Below, piece after piece: positions 10,524 through 21,674 of a stretch of DNA of 64,000 nt; position 1 is the stretch's first letter; each line of letters begins with the position of its first letter. This stretch comes from Fulvia fulva (Eukaryota; Ascomycota; Dothideomycetes; Mycosphaerellales; Mycosphaerellaceae). The notes beneath the pieces were generated by a model. The model searched no databases, had not been told where the DNA came from, and saw only the letters and a program-made list of their open reading frames with translations. The stretch spans positions 1,860,001 to 1,924,000 of the forward strand of contig NC_063012.1 in NCBI RefSeq assembly GCF_020509005.1, in the 5' to 3' direction. The position numbers were made by a program, and so were the translations under genes.

Positions 10524-13500
10524 ATGGGGTGGAAGAGCGCAGCAACGTTGCTGTCAGTCGCTGGCCTGATCACATCAGCGACAGCAGCATCGAAAGAGCC
10601 AGACTGGACCACCAAACACGAAGCCGGCCGCTGCGCAATCCGCGGTCAATGTGGCAAGCAGAGCTTCTTCGGCTCAGAGCTGCCTTGTCCAGACAATGGA
10701 CTGGCCGAGGACCCAGCGGACAAAGTAAGAGATGATCTAGTGAAGCTATGTGGGCAAGAGTGGGCAGATACAAAAGTGTGCTGTGACGGCGACCAGATCG
10801 ATGCGCTCAAGAGCAATCTCGCGAAAGCGAATGGATTGATCTCCGGGTGTGGAGCTTGCAAGAAGAACTTCTATGATCTGTTCTGTACCTTCACTTGCTC
10901 GCCGGATCAGTCACTCTTCGTCAACGTGACCAAGGCAGAGGCGAAGGGCGATAAGTTCATTACGACGGAACTGGATCAGCTTATAGGTGATGGTTTTGGT
11001 GCTGGGTTCTATGATAGCTGCAAAGACGTCAAGCTTGGCGCGACGGGAGGCAAAGCGATCGATCTGATTGGAGGTGGAGCGAAGAACTACACACAGTTCC
11101 TGAAGTTCTTGGGAGACAAGAAGCCTTTTGGGAGTCCGTTCCAGATCGACTTTCCGAGGCCAGGTGATGGCAAGTTTGAGGGCATGAAGCCGGTATTGGA
11201 GGGTCCGATACCTTGCAACACCACGGATGAGGCGTATCGATGCTCTTGCGTGGATTGCGCTGGGAGCTGCCCAAATCTGCCAGAGGTCACGGAGGCGGAG
11301 CAGTGTACTGTGGGACTACTGCCTTGCTTGAGCTTTGCGATTGTGGTCGTATACTCAGTCTTCATCACGCTGCTCGTGCTGGCTGTTACCGGTCATGTGG
11401 CTGCTGCGAAGCGACGACAGAGCAAGAATGAGCGATTGCAGCTGCTTCAAGATTCTGCTCCGAGCGACGATCAGGACGAAGGAGACATGGTGCATGGTGT
11501 GGCCATGACGGATCGACCGACGAAGCAGTATGTCGTCAACACATACTGCGATCGCGTCTTCGCCAGCCTGGCGCGAACATGTGCAAGATTCCCCGGAATC
11601 ACGATTGGGACCAGCTTCATCATTGTTGGGCTGCTCAGTCTTGGATGGCTACGCTTTGCTCTGGAGACGGATCCTGTCAAGCTTTGGGTTGCGCCTGATT
11701 CTGCAGCTGCCTCCGAAAAGAAGTTCTTCGACGACAACTTTGGGCCTTTCTTCCGCACCGAGCAGGCTTTCTTGGTCAATGACACTAGCGATGCTGGACC
11801 TGCGCCTGTATTGAGCTATAACACTCTGCAATGGTGGTTCGATGTTGAGAGAAGGATAAGGGTGCAGAAGAGCTTCGGAAATGGATACACACTGAAGGAC
11901 GTCTGCTACAACCCGACTGGTGAAGCATGTGTGGTGCAGTCAGTTTCAGGATACTTCGCCAGCACTGGCCTGGATCAGGAAGACTGGGAGGAGCAGCTGA
12001 ATAGCTGTGCTGAGACACCGGGAGATGTTCAGTGCTTGCCAGAGTTCAAGCTTCCATTACCAGCAGAGCGCCTCTTGGGAGGATACAACCACACTTCCCA
12101 GCAAGCCACAGCTGCTGCTGCGCTAATCACTACCTGGGTCATCACCAACTACAACCCTGGCGATGAGCGACTCGAGAAGGCAGAAGAGTGGGAGGAGAGC
12201 ACCAAGCGCCTTCTCAAGGACATCACCAACGAAGCTGCCGAACGCGGCCTGCGATTGAGCTTCAACACGGAAATCAGCTTGGAGCAGGAACTCAATAAGA
12301 ATACCAATACTGATGCCAAGATCGTGGTCATCAGCTACATCGTCATGTTCATTTACGCTTCGCTGGCTCTCGGCAGTACGACTGTGACCGTCAGCACCAT
12401 CCTGCGAAACCCTGTCGGAGCTCTGGTTCAGAGCAAGTTCATGCTCGGCATTGTTGGCATTCTGATTGTCCTGATGTCAGTCGTTGCCTCTGTCGGCATC
12501 TTCGCAGCCGCTGGCGTGAAAGCGACGCTCATCATCGCTGAGGTCATTCCATTCTTGGTTCTGGCTGTTGGTGTTGACAACATCTTCTTGATCGTGCACG
12601 AGTTTGAGCGCGTGAACATTAGCCACGCAGATGAGCCGGTCTCAGAGCGTATAGCCCGAGCACTTGGCAGGATGGGACCATCGATTCTTCTCTCTGCTTC
12701 GACCGAGACTGTTGCGTTCGCGCTTGGAGCAGCGGTGGGAATGCCAGCAGTGCGAAACTTTGCGGCGTATGCTGCTGGAGCAGTATTCATCAACGCTGTG
12801 CTGCAAGTCACCATGTTCGTGTCTGTGTTGTCGCTCAATCAGCAGCGTGTCGAGGATGGTCGCCTTGACTGTATTCCTTGCGTTAAGATACCACAGAGCC
12901 ATAGCATGCCTGGCGGGTTTGGCGGTGCTCCGTTCAGTGCCTCGGACGAGGAGGGATGGCTGTCGAGGTTCATTCGCAAGTACTACGCGCCAGCTATCCT
13001 TGGTAACAAAGCAAGAGTCGCCATCCTGACTATCTTCTTGGGCTTCTTCGCTGCTGGCATTGCACTCTTGCCGGAGGTTGAGCTTGGTCTGGATCAGCGT
13101 ATTGCCATTCCCTCGGACAGCTACTTGATCGACTACTTTAATGACCTCGATCGCTATTTCGAGCAAGGTGCTCCGGTGTACTTTGTCGTCAAGGACCTCA
13201 ATGTTACGCAACGCCTGCACCAGCAGCAATTGTGCGCACGATACACGACTTGCAAGGAGTTTTCCATCAACAACATCCTTGAGCAAGAGCGCAAGAGGCC
13301 TGAAGTCAGCTACATTGCAGATGCCACCGCAAGCTGGATTGACGACTTCTTCTCCTGGTTGAATCCAGAAATGGATCAATGCTGTGTAGATGGCTACAAG
13401 GCCTGCTTCGAAGGACGCAACCCACCGTGGAACAACACACTTTACGGCATGCCAGAAGGCAAGGAGTTCACCGACTACGCTAAGCGATGGCTGAAGGCTC

Positions 13501-14416
13501 CTACCGGAGAAGATTGCCCATATGGTGGCTCAGCTGCCTATGGCGATGCAGTTGTAGTCGACGACAAAGCCTTGACGATCCCAGCCAGCCATTTCCGAAC
13601 TGCACATACTGCACTGCACAGCCAAGCCGACTTCATCAATGCCTATGCCTCTGCCCGCCGCATTTCAAACGACATCAGCGAGCGCCACAACATCGAGGTG
13701 TTCCCCTACAGCAAGTTCTACATCTTCTTCGATCAGTATGCGACCATCGCGAAGACGTCTGTTGGCCTTGTTGGCGCCGCGTTGGCGTGTACGCTTGTCA
13801 TCACGAGCTTCCTGCTCGGATCGATTCTGACGGGCCTGGTCGTCACGATGACTGTCATCATGATTGTCGTCGACATCGTCGGCACCATGGCTGTCGTGGG
13901 AGTTTCCCTGAACGCGGTGTCGCTCGTCAACATCGTCATCTGCGTCGGCATTGGCGTCGAGTTCTGCGCTCATATCGCGAGAGCTTTCACAGTGCCGTCA
14001 GCTTCTGTCCTTGAGCGTGCGCAAAGCAAATTCGGGGGCAAGGATGCAAGGGCTTGGGCCGCTCTTGTCAACGTCGGAGGGAGTGTCTTCAGTGGCATCA
14101 CGATTACGAAGTTACTGGGTGTTTTCGTGTTGGCGTTTACACGGAGCAAAATTTTCGAGATCTATTATTTCAGGGTTTGGTTGAGTCTTGTGGTGTGGGC
14201 GGCGTTGCATGCGTTGGTGTTCTTGCCGGTTGCGTTGACTCTTTTTGGTGGCACAGGTATGTTTGTTCGATGATGACAGAGGGTGAAGGGTGTGTGCTGA
14301 CATGATTGACAGGTTACATTGATCCCGAGAGTGATGGAGGGCTGGAGCAGGATTTGGCGAGTCGGAGGTATAGGGCGCTTTTGCCGGATGATGAGTATGA
14401 TAGTGATGATTATTGA
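10524..14416 (+). CDS. NCR1: Niemann-Pick C1-type sterol transporter (2 exons)
   Basis: Exons 10524-14256 and 14313-14416 give 1278 residues, the usual size for the family. A signal peptide (MGWKSAATLLSVAGLITSATA) precedes the cysteine-rich N-terminal sterol-binding domain, with GRCAIRGQCGK and CGACKKNFYDLFCTFTCSP. A first membrane helix lies near residue 275, followed by the NPC1-typical LWVAPDSAAASEKKFFDDNFGPF. The sterol-sensing domain starts about residue 600, with IPFLVLAVGVDNIFLIVHEF. A second luminal loop and a Patched-like C-terminal membrane block follow. NPC1/Ncr1 moves sterol from the vacuole or lysosome lumen to its membrane. The last intron (GTATGT donor, CTGACATGATTGACAG end) leaves an acidic tail ending DDEYDSDDY. 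Confidence in family is very high. Confidence 0.95.
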
Positions 14417-16676
14417 GTGAGGAACGGAAGGGACCGGGTGAGTGTCGAGGGTGCCTTGAGTGGCGAAGCTACATCGAATGGTATCGCTAGATTGGTATTG
14501 CCATTGCTGCAGGCCTCTTGAGGATATTGCCTAGATCCTGAACTCACTATGAGCCTCAGTATGACATGAGTGGCGGATTATGATACAGGGTCACAAGGCA
14601 GCAGATCCAGACTGCGTACTAAGTGTTATGAATGATGAATGCTGATAGTCATGAAGGTTCTTCAGAAAGACACTAAGTCGTTAAGACGTTCCTGACTCTA
14701 CGAGCACAAAGCATGCTCTCTGCTATGGCGGAATGAACGATGGATGAACGACATGAACTCGTGGAGGTATCTGGTAAAGGTTCAATACTTGCCTCGCTGA
14801 CTCTCACAAGTTGCAAGGTCATGGGCGACACTGTCCGGAAAGTTTAGAAGAAGTCGATACAGACTGATCAGCATCAAATACCCTATTCCTGGGCAACACT
14901 ATAGCGCGCTGAATACTTCCCGATATGGACTGCTGAAACTGGTTCATCTTAGTCCGTGAGAGGTACCGCCAAGCTGGATGATTTGGATATCAAGTGGGCA
15001 GAGACGATGGAAGTTTCGTCCCTGCTTCGTGCTGCGGCGCAGCTTAAGATTCATTTGAGGTGGCGATTGATCTGTTTGCGTGCGGCACGGCTGGTAAAGT
15101 TGGATGATGCAGATGGAGGAGGCGAAGATTGTGAAGCATGTGAGGCATGTTCGATGCATGGGTTACTCACTGCCTGCCTATCGCTCCACATCTCTCACAC
15201 CGACGAAGTCTGCAGGCGGAGAACACGCAGTATCATAGTTGGCAAACGTACTGTACTGTACCTTGAACCTTCAAGAGAGGAAGGAAGGAAGGCAGTGTCC
15301 GCATCGCAGCGCCAGCACTTTACCGCCACCACACTACACCTCATCATGATGTGCTAGCTCGCGGTTACACTCACAGGATTCGCCATAGCTCACACAAGAG
15401 GAACACGAGCTGAAGATGTCGGTACCCGTACGCCAGGCGGGCAGGTTAATCTATCTATGCACGCGATATCCCGATCCCGATGCCACTTTGACGTGGCATC
15501 CTGGAGGGGGCTAGTTCGTGGCGTTTCGTGACAGGTGGAAGTGGAGGTTGCAGGGGAGGCGGCGGGGAGAGGGTTTTGCCATGTGGTGGGCTTGAGGATA
15601 GGGGAGGGGGAGGTCGAGGCGTTTGCAGGTCTCCTATTCATAAAATGGCCTGTGGGGATGATGGGAGGGTGAACGACGTGAATAGATGCCAGTGCCGCTG
15701 CGTTGTGGTACCTCCTCTCACATGGAGGACAGAGACTCAGCACGAAGTACAGCAGGAAAGCAGGCAAGCCAGCACCTCGACCTCGCGTGCCTGGTTCCCT
15801 CATGCAACACGACAATACAATGATCGGCACGTGCAGTGCAATGCAATGCAATTGTGCACGAGCACGAGCACGAGCACGAGCTGTTGTGATACCGTCGCAG
15901 TCTAACGCAAGTACAGTATGCACAGTAGTCACCATGCAACTTCACCCATCAGAATAGCAGCAACAATCGTCACTCGACTTAGGGCCTGATGGAAAGGACT
16001 CGGGTCGTTTTTTTGGTGGTGTAGGTGAAGTACTTCTGTTTGGAGGGCAAGCAAAGCAAAGCAATATTTCCTACTGTCGCTATCCAGCTGGTCGCTCATG
16101 CGGCTTGTAGTACGAAGGTACTGTATAATAGTCGTGGCCAGGGTAGCTGGACTGCACCTATCCGCCCAGCGAGTCGGAAGACGGCGAGTATCGTTGCAAA
16201 GCAATGTAGCAGGTCGTACTGTATCTCCCACGTCGCGTGCTGTTTGGTGTGTAGTCCCTATCTCCCAATCCCTTGGACATGGCACATACTCTCCCCTCTA
16301 ACACTGTCCAGTACTATGCAGAGAGCTGTTGTCACTGCCACGGTTGTGGTGGCTTGAATGTCAGAATGTGCCTGCTTTAATCCCTGCCGCCTCGTCGCAT
16401 GTGCATATGTCTGCGTGTAAGCTGCAGGGCATGGTAGCTTCCATGGCTACAGTATGTGCCATGCCCATGCCGCGTTTCCCACCTGGTCGAGTCGTGTGGT
16501 CTGCTATTGCAGTGCTGTGTCACCTTTCATATGTTGAGACGTTGACATTGTGGACCGAGAAGGAGTAGCTTGTGGATGAATGGTTGGAATGGTTCATGAG
16601 TGAGAGTGTTCGATCGTATAATCTGTACACAAGAGGAAAAATGTTACAGGATAGTAGCTCTCTAAGAACTGGTATC
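14417..16676. other. Gene-poor intergenic stretch
   Basis: About 2.3 kb between the convergent NPC1 and ABC transporter genes. Several overlapping frames of 60-180 codons on both strands show no recognisable domain. Small tandem repeats are visible: an AGGA run near 15281, TGCAA units near 15836-15852 and GAGCAC units at about 15857-15881. I support no gene here. Confidence 0.5.
15836..15881. repeat. Short tandem repeats (TGCAA)n then (GAGCAC)n
   Basis: Three pentanucleotide TGCAA-type units are followed directly by about four hexanucleotide GAGCAC units. They lie in the gene-poor spacer. Confidence 0.85.
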
Positions 16677-16967
16677 TACAGTCCTGGGCATAGCTTTTAC
16701 AACCCCTGTATTTACGCTAACCCCTTCCGGCTATCCATGTCCATCTCAGAAGGTGTTGCTACCTTCAATCTCACTATCAAGAATGGGCCAAGCTCACACC
16801 TGAGGACATACAACGTATATGCAAGAGTATGCGAGAACGCTGCGAGGCAGTAATAGCCAACAATGGAGGACACACCAGGTGGTGAGCTACGCCAAGCAGT
16901 GGATACATCCTTCCTAATGAGGAAAGGTGAAAGAACAGGGGTTGTAAAAACTATGCCCAGGACTGTA
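16677..16967. mobile_element. Candidate mariner-type MITE (31-bp TIRs, TA target duplication)
   Basis: Two 33-base arms, 16677-16709 and 16935-16967, are inverted copies with a single mismatch. Each arm begins at the outside with TA followed by CAGTCCTGGGCATAG. Taking TA as the duplicated target, the element spans 16679-16965 (287 bp), with 31-bp terminal inverted repeats starting CAGT. TA target duplications and CAGT-starting ends are typical of Tc1/mariner elements. The 225-bp interior encodes no recognisable transposase, so it looks non-autonomous. It sits 154 bases downstream of the ABC transporter stop codon. Only one copy is in this window, so repetitiveness cannot be shown here. Confidence 0.7.
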
Positions 16968-17121
16968 CCACAAATATCCTTACTACGCCAGTGTGGCTCC
17001 AATTGTAAAACGTCTGTAGGTCGTAGCATTCCTTCTCCCATATTGCAGACATGGCAATTATTTCCGCTCCCATCGTGACTTTCAAAACATCGCAAAAAGG
17101 AAAAAAACACAGTTTCGACCC

Positions 17122-19057
17122 CTAGGTCCTGCGCAGGTAAAGAGTGATCCAGCACAGTATCCGGTAGCCAAGAATGATACCGAGCATGATGCCAACCCAC
17201 TTGCCAGTCTCACCGGTCTTGTAGCCGTAGTTCTTCAGCACGCCAGTACCTGCGATCATGCACTGGTGTGCAAGTTCAGTCTCGTACATGCATGAACATT
17301 CGCCTTGCGAGTCCATGCCGCAGGTGAAGTTTCGCTGTCCGAACTCGTTGACCATCATGCCTTGGAACACGTACGACTGGTAGTCGATGTAGTGGAAGAC
17401 GTATCGCCAGAAGGGGTTCAGTGTCTGTGGTGGTACCAAGAAACCACCTGTGCACATCCAGAGACCGTTGGCGAAAGCAGTTCCGGCAAGGGCGACCACG
17501 AAGATTGGAATCAGAGAGCTGACCAGGACGACCAGAGATTCGGCGGCAATAAGATCCAGGAAGAGCCACATGACCCATGTGAAGAAGGCCTGTGCGGTTG
17601 GCCTGAAATTGGACAGCCAGTAGGCAACGATCGAGAAGAGCATCGCAATCAGGAACAGGTAAGGAATACCAGTAATGAAGTTGGCGACCAGGAAGGAAGT
17701 TGGACCATAAAGACCGTTGGCGCGTTCCTTGATAAACAAGGCACGATCTTCCAGGAAAGCCGGGATATACGCCACTGCCATGAAGGACATGAAGGCTCCA
17801 CCGAAGAAGATGGCGTTAATGAAGGACTGAATGTTGCCTTGGTCTGGATTCAGACGGAGCCAGACAGTTCCCATCATGACCGCGAGACCCATGTACATGG
17901 CGATTCGGATACCGTAGGCAATAATGTCGCGGTACGACTTGATGAATGCACGGTGGATGAGTGCAAGCGGGATGGCGATAGCGCCAGCGGACTCGTCCTT
18001 GAATTCAGCGTTGACGTCGGTGTCCATCGAGTTGCGTGCCATCTCGTCCGTCAGTTCGGTGACTGTGGCGGTGGCGAGACGTGACTTGTGCCACGATGAA
18101 TGCACCATGTTCAGCTGTTGATCGACTTCACTCCTGTCGCGGGCAAAATCCGTGTTGACGAAGTCGATGATGAACTCTGCTGGGTTCATGTATAGTGGAA
18201 TTGGGAAGCCACAGGCATCAAAGTACGGCTGCACCTCAGACACTGGTCCACTGTATGCTGTGCCACCCTGTGACAGCAGAAGGAGCTTGTCGAACATGGC
18301 AAAGGTCGAAGTCGAAGGTTGATGTATCGACGCAATGACGATGAGGTTGTGCTTCTTGGCAATATCCTTGACGAAGGAGATGACCTCGAACGAGGCCGCC
18401 GAGTCCAGACCAGAAGTGGGCTCGTCCAAGAAGAGGAGCTTTGGGCTGGTAATGAGTTGAGCTGCAACACTGACACGACGCTTCTGACCACCAGAGATAC
18501 CCTTCCTGATCGGTGTACCGATCAAGTTGTTGGCCTGGCCTTGGAGACCGAAGGCTGTGAGAAGTGCCTCAATACGCTGGATGCGCTCCAGCTTGCTGAC
18601 GGTCTTTGGCAGTGACAATCTCGCTGCGAAGTTGAGTGTTTCCCGGACTGTGAGCGAGCCGACCAATGCATCTTCTTGTTCGACATAGGCTGAGATTCTG
18701 CGGAAAGTCTTTGGATTGGCTGCTGAGCCGTTAATGTATATCGCGGCCTTGACGCTGGCGGCCAGCGAAGCTGTTCGGTGGGCGAGGACGTTCAAGAGTG
18801 TGGACTTTCCGGAACCGCTGCGATGTTGTTAGGAAGGAGCTCTGTGCGCAAAGAGGCGGTGTGACTTACGAAGGTCCCATGAGAGCAAGAAGCTCACCGG
18901 ACTTGACGATGCCATTGATGTCTGATAGGATGGTCTTGGGTTGCTGCGACTGTCGGTCCTTGACTGTGACTGTGACACCCTTCCATCCGAAGCTGCGGAT
19001 GTTGGTGTTGGTGAGCTGGGCGTAGTCGCCACCGATCATCTTCTCGATGTCGGACAT
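17122..19057 (-). CDS. ABCG (White-type) half-transporter (2 exons)
   Basis: Exons 19057-18870 and 18817-17122 give 627 residues beginning MSDIEKMIGG. A longer frame upstream begins only with GTG, so this ATG is preferred. The nucleotide-binding domain is N-terminal: Walker A GPSGSGKST is split by the 52-base intron after GPS, the signature is ISGGQKRRVSVA, Walker B is LLFLDEPTSGLD and the H-loop lies in IASIHQPST. The membrane domain has about six helices in the C-terminal half. This NBD-TMD order and length fit ABCG half-transporters, which dimerise and export lipids or other hydrophobic compounds; the substrate is unknown. A large extracellular loop with Cys (CGMDSQGECSCMYETE) precedes the last helix, as in the family. 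Confidence 0.92.
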
Positions 19058-21674
19058 CTTGGAGTATCTTCTGCGATCTGGAGTCGCAGCTCGGTCGTGC
19101 TGTGCCAGTGTGGTGGGGTGCGACCTGAAGCGCACCGTTGAAGGCGGTTGTGTAGTGAGTGAGACCGCGGTGGTGGTTGGAATGGGAAGAAGACGCCGCC
19201 TAAGTCAACGGGCTTGCGTGGTGTGTTCGGTCCCCTCGACGCTGCTGCCGGTGTCAGGCAGGTTGCAGGCGTTTCAATTGCAATGCCCAAGAGTCAGTGA
19301 TGGTCGAGGTGTGCCACGCCTGCGGAAGCAACGAAGAAGCAGACGCAGAATAGCTCGGAGCGGCCGTTGAACTCGACAAGAGAAAGGAGTGGATCTGTGA
19401 CAGGCAAGAATGCGGAGCGCTCTCAGTAATATCGATCCGCGCAGACTTGTCAAGTTGTCACGGGGCGATGCCGGGGGTGCAAGAGACGGGCAGGACGAGC
19501 AGAAGAGAGCGTTTGGAGGGCAAACGAGGTATCAAGAGCAGCGTTCACGGCTGGAGATGCTGAACGCACCAGCAGAACGGCCCCGTCGCACCCTTGCCAC
19601 AATCACAATGGACTACTGTATGCCTCCCGGTCGAGAACAGGCGCTGCAGAGGCGTGGCTCTGTGGGCAGCCCAGTGCTTCTCGCATCGCGTCTAGTGAGT
19701 GGACGTTCAACACCAACCCCGGACGCCGTCGCACACGATGCGCGATCCCTGTCCGGCGCCCCTGTAGCACTGTTTCAGTGCAGTGGGGGGGGGGACCGGG
19801 CCCACGCCTGACTTTTGCGAGCGAACTGCGACCAGTAGTAAGCACCGGCACTGACAAACTGTGCCTGCCAAGCCGACAGATCGAGGTGCACATCTGAACG
19901 TTAATCCTGCGCGCCATGTACGAAGGTTCGACTCGACTCGCGCTCCACGCAGGAGTAGCCAGGTACGAGTTTCTTAGTGTGTCCCTGATGAAACTGGAAC
20001 TCCGCACACAACGCAAGTACTGCTCGGTGGAGGAGGCCGTTGGGGCTCGGCAATCTCTCTGCGGTGATGCTGAATCTTGTCCCCGTCCAACGCCACCGCT
20101 CCCCTGTCCGCGGTGTTCTGGCGGTCGCTGGGCAGTCGTCGTGCCACCGACGCAACGACACGCGACTTTGCACGGCTCGCTGCAGCAGCTGCTCTCCCCC
20201 GCTGGCCGTCGCTGATGGGTCGTCTAGCTGGCACGCCGTTGAAGGCTTGGGTCAGACACGGGGCCACGCTGCGTCTACCGGCTTGCTGCCGCGGCTTGCC
20301 GAGCGTGTCAGAGCAGCAGCACGCCGGCGAGGCTTGTTTGGGAAATTGTCATTTTCCACCGTTCGGCGTTGCGGGCGCCGGGCGGTATCTTTGACGCTCC
20401 GAGCGGCGGCGTGCCCAGGTGTGAAGTCCAGACAGGGTTAAAGTCAGTCCTGGTCGCGCTCCAATGCAGCTAGCGGGGCGTCTGAGGCTGTGCAGTAGCG
20501 CAGGCATGTCAAGGTCCGATGAGGCTTCCGCAAATCATCGACAAGTCGCCAGTGCCATGTCTCAGGGGCCTTGGAGCTTGTCGATCCATAGCAAGTGACG
20601 TGTGGACGATCGTGGTGATGAAGCTGGGGAGCAGCGCCCGCGGCGAGGCCTCGACACAGAGTCATGCCAGTGATGGTGATGCCGATGATGATGCTGGACG
20701 CGTCGCACGCGAGGTACAAGCACCCTCGCCACATCTGCTACGGCAGTCTGCCGCACCATACAGCCCCCGTCACCAGCCTCACAGCCTGGTAGTTCACATG
20801 GCATGGCGCATGCCGACGGGTCGGCCGTCCTGCAAGCTGCAGCAGCTGCTGCGACAGTGAATCGCCGACCCACGATGTGCGTGATGGTGTGCAGGCGCAT
20901 CACAACAACATTGAAGCCGGGAAGTCGCAGACGCGCTGCACTGTACCACCACCGCTCTGCTGTTCCTGCCGAGTCCCGGGATACCGTTGGGCACACCGAT
21001 TGGCAAGGTTCGATACTGCGCGTCTTGTGCTCTGGTCTACTGGAAGTAGATGATATTGTGGCGCCTTACCGTATGTCAAGTCGTGGCAGTCTAATCGGAC
21101 AAGGTTTGCATGCCGCGGTCGCTGGGCCTGCGATCCACGACGTGTCGACGTTCTGGGCGGCCAAAATTTGAGTACATACGCCTGACCTGTCTGGTCGTTA
21201 CTCAGGAGGTTGTGGCTGCAACTCTAGTGAACCGCCGTCGACCCTTAGCAGAGTTAGAAAGGCCAAGTCCCCCCAAAATGGCGAAGAATGCACGGCCGTC
21301 TACCGTTAGCGAGCACATCCCAGAATACAGTACTCGCCGTCCAATTGTTGTTGACTGCCCGTTGCGCTCATCTGTCAAGTCGCTGCACTTAGCTACGTCT
21401 TGTGCTGCCGGGCCTATCCACTCGCTACTGTCGGCTATGACCTTGCCTGGTTCACTGCTGCACCCCGGTGTACCCATCTCCCAGGCACCTTCGCACACCT
21501 GACGTCTATTCTCCGACCAACACTTGAACACCTCCCGTCCATCCACAGCACACCAGCGCGGCTCGACGCCTTACCTAATATTCTGTTTGCTGCACCGCTG
21601 GAACAACACTCTTTGGATAATGAAACGAGCTTCGCAGCAGCTTTGAAGCCTGGAACAAGCACACACTTCCGAGA
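19058..21674. other. Long spacer between divergent ABCG and MoCo-sulfurase-like genes
   Basis: A 2.6 kb GC-rich region contains many overlapping frames on both strands without a dominant one, no domain signature and no convincing splice-linked exons. A run of ten G occurs at about 19785-19794. It presumably holds both promoters. I support no gene. Confidence 0.5.

Noticed and set aside
12642..13379. 245-codon minus-strand frame in the NPC1 gene
   Set aside because: Antisense to the sterol-sensing and second luminal regions, with no recognisable content.
14775..14830. Possible tRNA T-loop-like string (GGTTCAA)
   Set aside because: No pairing acceptor stem, D-arm or anticodon arm could be found around it.
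15836..15881. Short tandem repeats considered as a CRISPR-like array
   Set aside because: Units are 5-6 bases without spacers; simple sequence in a fungal genome.
19410..21502. Several 90-140 codon frames between the ABCG and MoCo genes
   Set aside because: They compete on both strands with no conserved pattern or linked exons.
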